A stretch of 54,336 nt of DNA from Extensimonas vulgaris. Its GTDB lineage: Bacteria; Pseudomonadota; Gammaproteobacteria; Burkholderiales; Burkholderiaceae_C. Of the stretch, positions 8,011 to 16,677 are shown piece after piece. The position numbers and the translations under genes are program-made. The notes beneath the pieces were generated by a model that did no database searches, was not told the origin of the DNA, and worked only from the letters and a program-made list of their open reading frames with translations. The DNA is taken from the NCBI RefSeq assembly GCF_003337425.1, contig NZ_QPJU01000012.1, positions 1-54,336 on the forward strand, in the 5' to 3' direction. The stretch's first letter is position 1; each line of letters begins with the position of its first letter.

Positions 8011-8520
8011 ATGGGCCCGTCTGCGATGAAACCCCTTCCCCTTAAAGCTCCCGATTTGAGCAAAGTCGCCGAGGCGATCGCCGCGCACCGCGACCAGCCC
8101 GGCGCGCTGCTGCCGCTGCTGCATGCGGTGCAGGATGCGCTCGGCTATGTGCCGAGCGAGGCAGTGCCCATGATTGCGCGCGCGCTCGATCTCTCGCGGG
8201 CCGAGGTGCATGGCGTGATCAGCTACTACCACTTCTTTCGCAGCGAACCGCCGGGGCGGCAGGTGGTGCAGATCTGCCGCGCCGAAGCCTGCCAGGCCTG
8301 CGGCGCCGAAGAGCTACTCGCCCATGCCGAGCGCGTGCTCGGCTGCGCACGCCACGGCACGCGCGCGGACGGCGCGGTGACGCTGGAGCCAGTCTATTGC
8401 CTGGGCCTGTGCGCATCCTCGCCGGCGGTGCAGATCGGCGCAAAACTGCACGCGCGCGTGACGCCCGAGCGACTCGAACAGCTGCTCGCCGAATCCTTGA
8501 CCGATGCGGAGGCAGTGTGA
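8011..8520 (+). CDS. fdsG: NAD-dependent formate dehydrogenase gamma subunit
   Basis: A 169-residue subunit of soluble formate dehydrogenase, homologous to NuoE of complex I. It carries a thioredoxin-like [2Fe-2S] cluster. The four ligands are visible as C-x4-C (ICRAEACQ) and C-x3-C (CLGLC), with the usual LLPLLHAVQDALGYVP N-terminal helix pair and VISYYHFF before the first Cys. An ATG at 8026 is an alternative start; neither has a clear ribosome-binding site. The TGA shares one base with the fdsB ATG, so translation is likely coupled. Confidence 0.93.
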   Translation: MGPSAMKPLPLKAPDLSKVAEAIAAHRDQPGALLPLLHAVQDALGYVPSEAVPMIARALDLSRAEVHGVISYYHFFRSEPPGRQVVQICRAEACQACGAEELLAHAERVLGCARHGTRADGAVTLEPVYCLGLCASSPAVQIGAKLHARVTPERLEQLLAESLTDAEAV

Positions 8521-10085
8521 TGGCTACGAACCCTGTCACCGTCTATGTGCCGCGCGACAGCGCCGCCCTCGCGCTGGGCGCCGACGCGGTGGCCGCCGCG
8601 CTGCAAGCGGGCGCCGCGGCGCGCCAGCTGCCCCTGCAACTGGTGCGCAACGGCTCGCGCGGCATGTTTTGGCTCGAGCCGCTCGTCGAAGTCGCCACGC
8701 CCGCCGGGCGCATCGCCTACGGGCCGGTGGCGCCGCAGGACGTGCCCGGCCTGCTCGACGCGGGGCTGCTGCAAGGCGCCGCGCACGCGCTGTGCCTGGG
8801 CCCGACCGAGCAGATTCCTTACCTCGCGCGGCAAGAGCGCCTCACTTTCGCGCGCATGGGCGTGACCGATCCGCTGTCGCTGGCCGATTACGAGGCCCAC
8901 GGCGGCTGGCAGGGACTGGATCGGGCGCTGGCGCTGGGCGCCGCCGCCGTCGTGCAAGAGGTGCAGGGCAGCGGCCTGCGCGGGCGCGGCGGCGCGGCCT
9001 TTCCGACCGGCGTCAAGTGGCAAACCGTCGCGCAGGCGCAGGCGGCGCAAAAGTACGTGGTCTGCAACGCCGACGAAGGCGATTCGGGCACTTTTTCCGA
9101 CCGCATGGTGCTCGAGGGCGATCCGTACATGCTCATCGAGGGCATGGCCATCGCCGCGCTGGCCGTGGGCGCGACGCGCGGCTACGTGTATGTGCGCGCC
9201 GAATATCCGCACGCCGTGGCGATGCTGCGCGAAGCCATAGCTCGCGCCACTGCAGCGGGCGTGATCGGTGCGCGCGTGCGCGGCAGCGCGCACGCCTTCC
9301 ACCTCGAAGTGCGCAAGGCCGCCGGTGCCTATGTCTGCGGCGAGGAAACCGCGATGCTCGAGAGCATCGAGGGCAAGCGCGGCATCGTGCGCGCCAAACC
9401 GCCGCTGCCGGCGCTGCAAGGGCTGTTCGGGCAGCCCACCGTGATCAACAACGTGATCAGCTTCGCCAGCGTGCCCCTCATCCTGGCGCGCGGCAGCGCT
9501 TTTTACCGCGATTACGGCATGGGGCGCTCGCGCGGCACCCTGCCCTTTCAGCTTGCGGGCAACGTGCTGCGCGGTGGCCTGGTCGAGAAAGCCTTTGGCC
9601 TGAGCCTGCGCGAGCTGGTGTTCGACTTCGGCGGCGGCACGCGCAGCGGCAGGCCGGTCAAGGCGATCCAGGTCGGCGGCCCGCTCGGCGCCTATGTGCC
9701 GCCCTCGAAATGGGACGAGCCGCTGGACTACGAAGCCTACGCCGCCTTCAGCGCGGTACTGGGCCACGGCGGCGTCGTGGTGCATGACGACAGCGCCGAC
9801 ATGGCGCGGCTCGCGCGCTATGCCATGGAATTCTGCGCCCTCGAGAGCTGCGGCAAGTGCACGCCCTGCCGCATCGGCAGCACGCGCGGCGTCGAGGTCA
9901 TAGACCGGGTGCTGCGCGGTGAACACCGACTGCAGCAAGTCCAGCTGCTGCGCGATCTGTGCGACACCATGCTCCACTCGAGTTTGTGCGCCATGGGCGG
10001 CATGACGCCCTACCCCGTGCTCTCGGCGCTAGAGCACTACCCCCAGGACTTCGGCCTCACCGCAACCCAAGACCTCGCCGCCTGA
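8520..10085 (+). CDS. fdsB: NAD-dependent formate dehydrogenase beta subunit
   Basis: A 521-residue NADH/FMN subunit related to a fusion of NuoE-like and NuoF domains. The N-terminal ~120 residues are thioredoxin-like. The NuoF part has the nucleotide-binding segment GLRGRGGAAFPTGVKW, then CNADEGDSGTFSDRM and LEGDPY. The [4Fe-4S] motif ESCGKCTPCRIGSTRG lies near residue 443. It takes electrons from the molybdenum subunit and reduces NAD+. The ATG at 8520 overlaps the fdsG stop, which fixes the start. Confidence 0.95.
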   Translation: MATNPVTVYVPRDSAALALGADAVAAALQAGAAARQLPLQLVRNGSRGMFWLEPLVEVATPAGRIAYGPVAPQDVPGLLDAGLLQGAAHALCLGPTEQIPYLARQERLTFARMGVTDPLSLADYEAHGGWQGLDRALALGAAAVVQEVQGSGLRGRGGAAFPTGVKWQTVAQAQAAQKYVVCNADEGDSGTFSDRMVLEGDPYMLIEGMAIAALAVGATRGYVYVRAEYPHAVAMLREAIARATAAGVIGARVRGSAHAFHLEVRKAAGAYVCGEETAMLESIEGKRGIVRAKPPLPALQGLFGQPTVINNVISFASVPLILARGSAFYRDYGMGRSRGTLPFQLAGNVLRGGLVEKAFGLSLRELVFDFGGGTRSGRPVKAIQVGGPLGAYVPPSKWDEPLDYEAYAAFSAVLGHGGVVVHDDSADMARLARYAMEFCALESCGKCTPCRIGSTRGVEVIDRVLRGEHRLQQVQLLRDLCDTMLHSSLCAMGGMTPYPVLSALEHYPQDFGLTATQDLAA

Positions 10086-10110
10086 GTCCGACCACCGAAG
10101 GAGACCGACG

Positions 10111-13008
10111 ATGCTGCCCCACCTCCCCCCCGAGATCGACTACGGCACTCCCGCGCGCAGCGCCGAGGAGACCGTCGCCCTGACCATAGACGGCTACCAC
10201 GTCGCCGTGCCCAAGGGCACCTCGCTGCTGCGCGCTGCCGTGCACGCGGGCATCCACGTGCCCAAACTTTGCGCCACCGACAGCCTGGAGCCATTCGGCT
10301 CGTGCCGGCTGTGTCTGGTGGAAGTCGAGGGCCGCCGGGGTTTCCCAGCCTCGTGCACCACGCCGGTCGAGCCCGGCATGGTGGTGCACACGCAGACGCT
10401 GCGGCTGCAACAGCTGCGCCAGGGCGTGATGGAGCTCTACATCAGCGACCACCCGCTGGACTGCCTGACCTGCAGCGCCAATGGCGACTGCGAGCTGCAG
10501 GACATGGCCGGCGTGACGGGGCTGCGCAACGTGCGCTACGGCGTCGCGGGCGAGAGCGTGGACGGCGTCGCCGGGGCGCACCACACCTGCGCGCAAAAGG
10601 ACGAGTCCAACCCTTACTTCACGTACGACCCAGCCAAGTGCATCGTCTGCAACCGCTGCGTGCGCGCCTGCGAGGAGGTGCAGGGCACGTTCGCGCTGAC
10701 GATTGCGGGCCGCGGATTTGCGTCGCGCGTGTCTGCGGGCCAGCAGCAGCCCTTCATGGACAGCGAATGCGTGAGCTGCGGCGCCTGCGTGCAGGCCTGC
10801 CCGACCGCGACCTTGCAGGAAAAGACCGTGATCGAACTCGGCCAGCCCGAGCACAGCGTGATCACCACCTGCGCCTATTGCGGCGTGGGCTGCGGCTTCA
10901 AGGCCCAGATGAAAGGCAACACCGTGGTGCGCATGGTGCCGTGGAAGGACGGCAAGGCCAACGAGGGCCATTCCTGCGTCAAGGGGCGCTTTGCCTGGAG
11001 CTACGCCACGCACCCGGACCGCATCAAGACGCCCATGGTGCGCGAAAAAATTACCGACCCTTGGCGCGAAGTGAGCTGGGACGATGCGATCGACTTCGCC
11101 GCTACGCGCCTCAAGGCGATCCAGGCACGCTACGGCAAGGACGCGGTGGGCGGCATCACCTCGAGCCGCTGCACGAATGAAGAGGTGTACCTGACGCAAA
11201 AACTGGTGCGCGCCGCGCTGGGCACCAACAACGTGGACACCTGCGCGCGCGTGTGCCATTCGCCCACGGGCTACGGCATGGGCCAGACCTTCGGTACCTC
11301 GGCGGGAACACAGACCTTCAAGTCGGTCGAGCACGCCGACGTCATCATGGTCATAGGCGCCAACCCGAGCGACGCGCACCCGGTGTTCGCCTCGCGCATG
11401 AAAAAACGCCTGCGCCAGGGAGCGAAACTGATCGTGATCGACCCGCGGCGCATAGACCTCGTGCGCTCGCCGCATATCCATGCGCAGCACCACCTAGCGC
11501 TCAAGCCGGGCACCAACGTGGCCATCATCGACGCCCTGGCGCACGTGGTGGTGACCGAAGGGCTGGTCAACGAAGCCTTCGTGCAGGAGCGCTGCGACCT
11601 GCAGAGCTTCGAGGCCTGGCGGGCCTTCGTCAGCCGTCCCGAAAACTCGCCCGAAGCCTTCGAGTCCGTCACCGGCGTGCCCGCGGCCGAAGTGCGCGCC
11701 GCCGCGCGCCTGTACGCGAGCGGCCCGAACTCGGCCATCTACTACGGCCTGGGCGTGACCGAACACGCGCAAGGCTCGACCATGGTGATGGGCATCTGCA
11801 ACCTCGCCATGGCCTGCGGCATGGTAGGGCGCGAGGGCGTGGGCGTGAACCCCTTGCGCGGGCAAAACAACGTGCAGGGCAGTTGCGACATGGGCAGCTT
11901 TCCGCACGAGCTGCCCGGCTATCGCCACATCAGCGACAGCACGGTGCGCAGCACTTTCGAGGCCGCCTGGGGCGTGGAGATCAGCCCCGAGCCGGGCCTT
12001 CGCATCCCCAACATGTTCGAGGCCGCGCTGGACGGCAGCTTCAAGGGTCTGTATTGCGTGGGCGAGGACATCGTGCAGTCCGACCCGAACACGCAGCACG
12101 TGGCCGCGGCGCTGAGCGCGATGGAGTGCGTGATCGTGCAGGACATCTTCCTCAACGAAACGGCCAAGTTCGCCCACGTGCTGCTGCCCGGCGCGAGCTT
12201 TCTGGAAAAGGACGGCACCTTCACGAACGCCGAGCGGCGCATCAGCCGCGTGCGCCAGGTGATGCCGCCGCTGGCCGGCCTGGGCGACTGGGAGGCGACC
12301 ATGAAGCTGTCCAACGCGCTCGGCTACCCCATGCACTACAACCACCCCGAAGAGATCATGCGCGAGATCGCGCTGCTCACGCCCAGCTTCGCCGGCGTGA
12401 GCTACGAAAAAATCGAACGCCTGGGCAGCGTGCAGTGGCCTTGCAACGAACACACCGACGAGGCCGGCACGGCCATCATGCACGTCGATGGCTTCGTGCG
12501 CGGCAAGGGGCGGTTTTTCAACACGCCCTACGTGCCGAGCGAAGAAAAGGTCACCGCGCGCTACCCGCTGCTGCTGACCACGGGACGCATCCTGAGCCAG
12601 TACAACGTCGGCGCGCAGACGCGGCGCACGCCCAACGTGCACTGGCACGACGAAGACCGCCTCGAAATCCACCCGCACGACGCCCAGGAGCGCGGCATCC
12701 AGGACGGCGACTGGGTGGGCGTGAGCAGTCGCGCAGGCCAGACCGTGCTGCGTGCGCAGATCAGCGAGCGCATGCAGCCCGGCGTGGTCTACACCACCTT
12801 CCACTTTCCGGAATCGGGCGCCAACGTGATCACCACCGAAAATTCCGACTGGGCCACCAATTGCCCCGAATACAAGGTCACGGCCGTGCAGGTGAGCAAA
12901 GTGATGCAGCCGTCCGAATGGCAGCGCCGCTGGGCCGACTTCACGCGCCAGCAACTGGCCTTGCTGCCACGCCGGCAAGCGCACACAGCCGAGGTATTCG
13001 GCAAATGA
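10111..13008 (+). CDS. fdsA: NAD-dependent formate dehydrogenase catalytic alpha subunit
   Basis: A 965-residue molybdopterin enzyme that oxidises formate to CO2 in the cytosol. The ATG at 10111 follows GAAGGAG. Domains in order are a [2Fe-2S] ferredoxin (CATDSLEPFGSCRLCLVEVEG), a His-Cys iron-sulfur segment (DHPLDCLTCSANGDCELQ), two [4Fe-4S] motifs (CIVCNRCVRACEE; CVSCGACVQACP), a further cluster (CAYCGVGC) and the bis-MGD molybdopterin domains. The active-site pair is Cys382-His383 in DTCARVCHSPTGYG, the position of selenocysteine in E. coli FdhF, so this is the cysteine form. Together with FdsB and FdsG it makes an oxygen-tolerant-type soluble FDH, inferred from family. Confidence 0.97.
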   Translation: MLPHLPPEIDYGTPARSAEETVALTIDGYHVAVPKGTSLLRAAVHAGIHVPKLCATDSLEPFGSCRLCLVEVEGRRGFPASCTTPVEPGMVVHTQTLRLQQLRQGVMELYISDHPLDCLTCSANGDCELQDMAGVTGLRNVRYGVAGESVDGVAGAHHTCAQKDESNPYFTYDPAKCIVCNRCVRACEEVQGTFALTIAGRGFASRVSAGQQQPFMDSECVSCGACVQACPTATLQEKTVIELGQPEHSVITTCAYCGVGCGFKAQMKGNTVVRMVPWKDGKANEGHSCVKGRFAWSYATHPDRIKTPMVREKITDPWREVSWDDAIDFAATRLKAIQARYGKDAVGGITSSRCTNEEVYLTQKLVRAALGTNNVDTCARVCHSPTGYGMGQTFGTSAGTQTFKSVEHADVIMVIGANPSDAHPVFASRMKKRLRQGAKLIVIDPRRIDLVRSPHIHAQHHLALKPGTNVAIIDALAHVVVTEGLVNEAFVQERCDLQSFEAWRAFVSRPENSPEAFESVTGVPAAEVRAAARLYASGPNSAIYYGLGVTEHAQGSTMVMGICNLAMACGMVGREGVGVNPLRGQNNVQGSCDMGSFPHELPGYRHISDSTVRSTFEAAWGVEISPEPGLRIPNMFEAALDGSFKGLYCVGEDIVQSDPNTQHVAAALSAMECVIVQDIFLNETAKFAHVLLPGASFLEKDGTFTNAERRISRVRQVMPPLAGLGDWEATMKLSNALGYPMHYNHPEEIMREIALLTPSFAGVSYEKIERLGSVQWPCNEHTDEAGTAIMHVDGFVRGKGRFFNTPYVPSEEKVTARYPLLLTTGRILSQYNVGAQTRRTPNVHWHDEDRLEIHPHDAQERGIQDGDWVGVSSRAGQTVLRAQISERMQPGVVYTTFHFPESGANVITTENSDWATNCPEYKVTAVQVSKVMQPSEWQRRWADFTRQQLALLPRRQAHTAEVFGK

Positions 13009-13871
13009 AACCCCCGGATGCCGCCTTGCTGCCCGCGGGCATCCGCCGCTGTGATGTGGTCGCGTGGCACGGTGACCGCGCACAGCCACAGCCCGACTGG
13101 GTGGCACAGGAGGTGCCGGTAGCGCTGGTTTTCAACGGTATTTCGCACGCCGTCATGCTCGCCAGCCCCGGCGACCTCGAGGACTTCGCGCTCGGCTTTG
13201 CCCTGACCGAGGGTCTGCTCGACGGCCCGGCCGAACTCTATGGCTGCGAAGTGCACGAAGTGGCCGAGGGCCTGGAGCTGCAGCTCGAAGTGGCCGCGGC
13301 CTGCGCCTGGCGCCTGCAGCAGCGCCGCCGCACACTGGCCGGGCGCACCGGCTGCGGACTCTGCGGCACCGACAGCCTCGCGCAGGTGCACCGCACCCTG
13401 CCGCGCGTGCCCGCGGTGCAAGTGCCAGCGTCGGCACTGGCGTGCGCGCAGCGCGCGCTGCGCCACGCCCAGCCGATGCAGCAGCTCACCGGCGCGAGCC
13501 ACGCCGCGGCCTGGTGCGACCGTGCCGGCACGATCCAATTCGCGCGCGAAGACGTGGGCCGGCACAACGCGCTCGACAAACTCGTCGGCGCGATGGTGCG
13601 CGCGCGCGTGGATCCGGCCGAGGGCTTCATCCTCGTCACGAGCCGCGCGAGCTTCGAGATGGTGCAAAAGGCTGCAATGGCGGGCGCCGGCGTGCTCGCC
13701 GCGGTGTCCGCACCCACGGCACTGGCGATAGAGACGGCGCAGGCTTGCGGTCTGGCGCTGGCGGGTTTCGTGCGCGACGATGACTGCGTGGCCTACACCT
13801 TTGCAGAACGCTTCGGCCTCGCCCCAGTTCCCCAGTCCCCGTTCACTTCCTCCACCCGAACCGCAACCTGA
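13005..13871 (+). CDS. fdhD: Formate dehydrogenase sulfurtransferase FdhD/FdsC
   Basis: A 288-residue accessory protein needed to sulfurate the molybdenum cofactor of FdsA. It has the FdhD signature GCGLCGTDS with the paired catalytic Cys, the N-terminal EVPVALVFNGISHAVMLASPGDLEDFALGFALTEGLL and the C-terminal REDVGRHNALDKLVG and TSRASFEMVQKA segments. The ATG (13005-13007) overlaps the fdsA TGA (13006-13008), so it is coupled. In Cupriavidus and Rhodobacter fds operons the same protein is called FdsC. Confidence 0.95.
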   Translation: MKPPDAALLPAGIRRCDVVAWHGDRAQPQPDWVAQEVPVALVFNGISHAVMLASPGDLEDFALGFALTEGLLDGPAELYGCEVHEVAEGLELQLEVAAACAWRLQQRRRTLAGRTGCGLCGTDSLAQVHRTLPRVPAVQVPASALACAQRALRHAQPMQQLTGASHAAAWCDRAGTIQFAREDVGRHNALDKLVGAMVRARVDPAEGFILVTSRASFEMVQKAAMAGAGVLAAVSAPTALAIETAQACGLALAGFVRDDDCVAYTFAERFGLAPVPQSPFTSSTRTAT

Positions 13872-13879
13872 ACCGCACC

Positions 13880-14125
13880 ATGGACATCCACCACCTGCTG
13901 CGCATGGCCAACCAGATCGGCACTTTTTTCGAGGCCATGCCCGAGCGCGACCAAGCCCTGCAAGAAGTCGCCCAGCACCTGCGCAAATTCTGGGAGCCGC
14001 GCATGCGCCGGGAATTGCTTGCCCACCTCGACGCCGGCGGCGCGGGCCTGCGGCCCATCGTCGCAGACGCCCTGCGTGCCCACCGCGCGCTCGTCGAGCC
14101 GCCTGCAGCGACAAGCGACAGTTGA
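13880..14125 (+). CDS. fdsD: Formate dehydrogenase delta subunit
   Basis: An 81-residue helical protein typical of the last gene of fds operons. It starts MDIHHLLRMANQIGTFFEAMP, and FWEPRMRRELLAHLD matches FdsD family sequence as I know it. It begins 8 bases after fdhD. FdsD is thought to help assemble or stabilise the FDH complex; it is not a redox subunit and has no cysteines here. Confidence 0.92.
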   Translation: MDIHHLLRMANQIGTFFEAMPERDQALQEVAQHLRKFWEPRMRRELLAHLDAGGAGLRPIVADALRAHRALVEPPAATSDS

Positions 14126-14167
14126 TCCGTAAGATCGCGGCAGCATGATGCACTGCCGTGGCGTGGG

Positions 14168-14195
14168 TTCTTGCGCGAAACAAAGGCTCTAAAAT
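14168..14195 (+). promoter_or_regulatory. Putative sigma70 promoter for the isoaspartyl methyltransferase gene
   Basis: TTCTTG, a 16-base spacer and TAAAAT lie 75 bases before the ATG at 14271. The -10 is good and the -35 moderate. It sits between fdsD and the next gene, marking a likely separate transcription unit. Confidence 0.5.
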
Positions 14196-14270
14196 CGCAG
14201 CCTCTTTGCGCACGCGCTCCGTGCAGCCGCGTGCTGCTGCGATGCCCGCCCTCCTCCTTCGGAGCCCCTG

Positions 14271-14981
14271 ATGAATCTGCCCCTGAATTCCACCGCCGAC
14301 CCGAGTGACCCCATCGTCCGCGCCCGCTTCAACATGATCGAGCAGCAGATCCGTCCGTGGAACGTGCTCGATGAGCAAGTGTTGGAATTGCTTGAAAAAG
14401 TGCGCCGCGAAGACTTCGTGCCGCCCGCGTACCGCGCCATGGCGTTCATGGACACCGAAATCCCGCTGCTCGGCGAGCCCGAACAGGCGCTGCGCCTGGG
14501 GCGTTGCATGCTGCCGCCGCGCGTGGAGGCACGCATGCTGCAAGACCTGCGCCCCCAGCCCGATGACCGTGTGCTCGAAATCGGCGCGGGCTCGGGCTAC
14601 ATGGCGGCGCTGCTGGCCAGCTGCACGCAACAGGTGGTGTCGCTCGACATCGTGCCCGAGCTCGCCGAATTCGCGCGCCGCAACCTGCAGCGTGCCGGCA
14701 TCGGCAACGCCCATGTGCGCGTGGCCGACGGCGCGCATGACGCCTTGCCCGAGGGCCCCTTCGACATCATCGTGCTCAGCGGCTCGGTGGGCGAAATCCC
14801 CGCGCGGCTGCTCGACCAGCTGCGCCCCGGCGGGCGCCTGGGCGCCATCGTCGGCGACGAACCCATCATGCGCTTCACGCTGGTGCGCCAGGTCGAAAAC
14901 CGCTTCGAAGCCAGCCAGCCCTGGGACTGCAACGCGCCGCGCCTGCTCGGCTTCCCCGAGCCCGTGGCGTTCGAATTCTGA
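14271..14981 (+). CDS. Protein-L-isoaspartate O-methyltransferase family protein
   Basis: A 236-residue SAM-dependent methyltransferase. Visible motifs are MIEQQIRPWNVLD near residue 20, REDFVPPAYRAMAFMD, the SAM-binding VLEIGAGSGYMAALLA (motif I, about 103-118), SLDIVPELAEFA (motif post-I) and FDIIVLSGSVGEIP (motif II). True Pcm proteins usually read EIGTGSGY...YT and have a conserved acceptor loop. This matches the variant family common in proteobacteria, often near tolC, so the substrate may not be isoaspartate. It has its own upstream promoter-like site and converges on the FAH gene 36 bases away. Confidence 0.85.
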   Translation: MNLPLNSTADPSDPIVRARFNMIEQQIRPWNVLDEQVLELLEKVRREDFVPPAYRAMAFMDTEIPLLGEPEQALRLGRCMLPPRVEARMLQDLRPQPDDRVLEIGAGSGYMAALLASCTQQVVSLDIVPELAEFARRNLQRAGIGNAHVRVADGAHDALPEGPFDIIVLSGSVGEIPARLLDQLRPGGRLGAIVGDEPIMRFTLVRQVENRFEASQPWDCNAPRLLGFPEPVAFEF

Positions 14982-14988
14982 ACACCTT

Positions 14989-15011
14989 CATCGGCGCGGA
15001 CAGCGCCGATG
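14989..15011. terminator. Hairpin between convergent genes
   Basis: CATCGGCGC and GCGCCGATG form a perfect 9-bp stem with a 5-base loop, between the stops at 14981 and 15018. There is no T run, so it would be a weak or Rho-assisted terminator serving both strands. Confidence 0.45.
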
Positions 15012-15017
15012 GCGGCG

Positions 15018-15863
15018 TCAATCGGCGATGCAGATCTGCGTCTGCTCGCCCAGCCCGGCGGCGCCCAGGCGCATCACGTCGCCAGGCTTGAGGAACCAGG
15101 GCGTAGGCTTTTGCCCCAGGCCCACGCCCGCGGGCGTGCCCGTGAGCACGATGTCGCCGGGTTCGAGCGACATGAACTGGCTGATGTAGGCCAGCACCGT
15201 GGGCACGTCGAAGATGAAGTTGCGCGTGTTGCCGTCCTGCATGCGCTGGCCGTTGACCTCGAGCCACAGGTTGATCGCATGCGGATCGGGCAGCTCGTCG
15301 CTGGTCACGAGCCACGGGCCTATGGGGGCGAAGCTGTCGTAGCTCTTGCCCTTGTCCCATTGGCCGCCGCGCTCGCTCTGGTAGGCGCGCTCGGACACGT
15401 CGTTGGCCAGCACATAGCCGGCCACATGCTGCAGCGCGGTGTCTTTGCGCACATGGCTCGCGCGCGTGCCTATGACCACGCCGAGTTCCACCTCCCAGTC
15501 GGTTTTTTGCGCGCCGGGCGGGATGCGCACCGGGTCGTTCGGGCCGCTCAGCGCGGTGATGGCCTTCATGAACAGCACGGGCTCGGCCGGAATGGGCATG
15601 CCGGCCTCCTTGGCGTGGTCGGCGTAGTTCAGCCCCACGCAGACGATCTTGCCCACGCCACCCACGGGGCAGCCCAGGCGCGGTTCGCCCTCCACGGGCG
15701 GCAGACGGCCCGCGTCGATCGCCGCGAGCGCAGCAAGCGTGCGCGGGCTGAGCTGCGCCGGCCCGAGGTCTGGCAGCAACATGGACAAGTCACGCACCAC
15801 GCCCTGCGCATCGACCAGCCCGGGGCGCTCGGCGCCGGGTGTGCCGTAACGGATCAGCTTCAT
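15018..15863 (-). CDS. Fumarylacetoacetate hydrolase (FAH) family protein
   Basis: A 281-residue soluble metal-dependent hydrolase or decarboxylase of the FAH superfamily. The core has GKIVCVGLNYADHAKEAGMPIP, then DWEVELGVVIG with the acidic metal ligands, GYVLANDVSERAYQ, KSYDSFAPIGPWLV, and LEPGDIVLTGTPAGVGLGQKP near the end. Full length and an ATG after CAAGGAGAC support the call. The closest general type is the ureidoglycolate-lyase-like or 2-hydroxyhepta-diene isomerase group. Nothing nearby identifies the pathway. Confidence 0.88.
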   Translation of the reverse strand: MKLIRYGTPGAERPGLVDAQGVVRDLSMLLPDLGPAQLSPRTLAALAAIDAGRLPPVEGEPRLGCPVGGVGKIVCVGLNYADHAKEAGMPIPAEPVLFMKAITALSGPNDPVRIPPGAQKTDWEVELGVVIGTRASHVRKDTALQHVAGYVLANDVSERAYQSERGGQWDKGKSYDSFAPIGPWLVTSDELPDPHAINLWLEVNGQRMQDGNTRNFIFDVPTVLAYISQFMSLEPGDIVLTGTPAGVGLGQKPTPWFLKPGDVMRLGAAGLGEQTQICIAD

Positions 15864-15995
15864 TGCTCAGTCTCCTTGAAATGCAGCGCGCCGTGATCGC
15901 TGCCGTCATGGCGCGCAAAAACCGCAGCCCTCCATCGGCTGCCGCCGCAGCTTACCATTCGCAGGCGCATGCGGTGTATGGGCTTTCGAAAGTAT

Positions 15996-16044
15996 ATTTT
16001 TGATAGCTGCTTGCGCTTGATATTCCTGGGCAAGCGGCTTATTT
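15996..16044. repeat. Family D REP-like palindrome, copy 2
   Basis: TTTTTGATAGCTGCTTGCGCTTGATA followed by TTCCTGGGCAAGCGGCTTATTT. The arms GCTGCTTGCGCTTG and CAAGCGGCTTATTT pair imperfectly. It lies in the 193-bp gap between the divergent FAH and chromate-transport genes, just before the latter's ATG, so it falls in that gene's leader. Confidence 0.65.
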
Positions 16045-16056
16045 CATTACCAATCC

Positions 16057-16677
16057 ATGGATTCTCCTTCGCTTTCCATGACGGCACCTGCGCGTCCGCG
16101 CAACCCTGCCGATTTGTTCTGGTCCTTCACCTGGCTGGCCCTGCAAGGTTTTGGCGGTGTGGTGGCCGTGGTGCAGCGCCAACTGGTCGAGAAAAAGCGC
16201 TGGCTCAGCGCCGAGGAGTTCGTTGAAAGCTGGGCCGTGGCGCAGATCATGCCGGGGCCCAACGTGGTGAACCTCGCGCTCATGGTGGGCGACCGCTATT
16301 TCGGGCTGCGCGGTGCACTCGCGGCGCTGGCGGGCATGCTGCTGTTTCCGCTGCTGCTCGTACTGGTGCTGGCCGTGCTCTACGCGCACTTTGCCACGCA
16401 CCCCGCCGTCGCTGGCGCGCTGCGCGGCATGGGCGCCGTGTCGGCAGGGCTGATCGCGGGCACGGGGCTCAAGCTCGCGCGCAGCTTGCGCACGCACCCG
16501 CTGGGCCCGTGGTGGTGCGGGCTGTTCGTGGCGGCCACCTTCGTCGCCATGACCTGGCTGCATTGGCCGCTCGCCTGGCTGCTGCCCACGCTCGGCGGCC
16601 TGGCCTGCGTGCTCACCTGGCGCAAGCTGCCGCAAGTGCAAGCGCCGGAAGAAGCGCAAGCGAAAGTGCTGCCATGA
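16057..16677 (+). CDS. Short-chain chromate transporter, first half
   Basis: A 206-residue membrane protein matching the N-terminal half of ChrA. It has the family opening DLFWSFTWLALQGFGGVVAVVQRQLVEKKRWLSAEEFVESWAVAQIMPGP, split as usual by PGPNVVNLA, followed by 4-5 hydrophobic helices. Short-chain ChrA proteins work as a pair encoded by two overlapping genes, and the partner follows with an ATGA overlap. Chromate export coupled to sulfate is the family assignment, but many homologues do not confer chromate resistance. An ATG at 16078 is an alternative start. Confidence 0.87.
   Translation: MDSPSLSMTAPARPRNPADLFWSFTWLALQGFGGVVAVVQRQLVEKKRWLSAEEFVESWAVAQIMPGPNVVNLALMVGDRYFGLRGALAALAGMLLFPLLLVLVLAVLYAHFATHPAVAGALRGMGAVSAGLIAGTGLKLARSLRTHPLGPWWCGLFVAATFVAMTWLHWPLAWLLPTLGGLACVLTWRKLPQVQAPEEAQAKVLP

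Noticed and set aside
9985..10110. Selenocysteine insertion in formate dehydrogenase.
   Set aside because: The catalytic residue of FdsA is an ordinary Cys codon (Cys382 in ARVCHSPT) and no in-frame TGA or SECIS-type hairpin was needed.
11253..13871. An 872-codon plus-strand frame overlapping fdsA and fdhD.
   Set aside because: It reads fdsA in the wrong phase and then enters fdhD in frame. The real fdhD start is the ATGA overlap at 13005; the long prefix is Arg/Ala-rich shadow.
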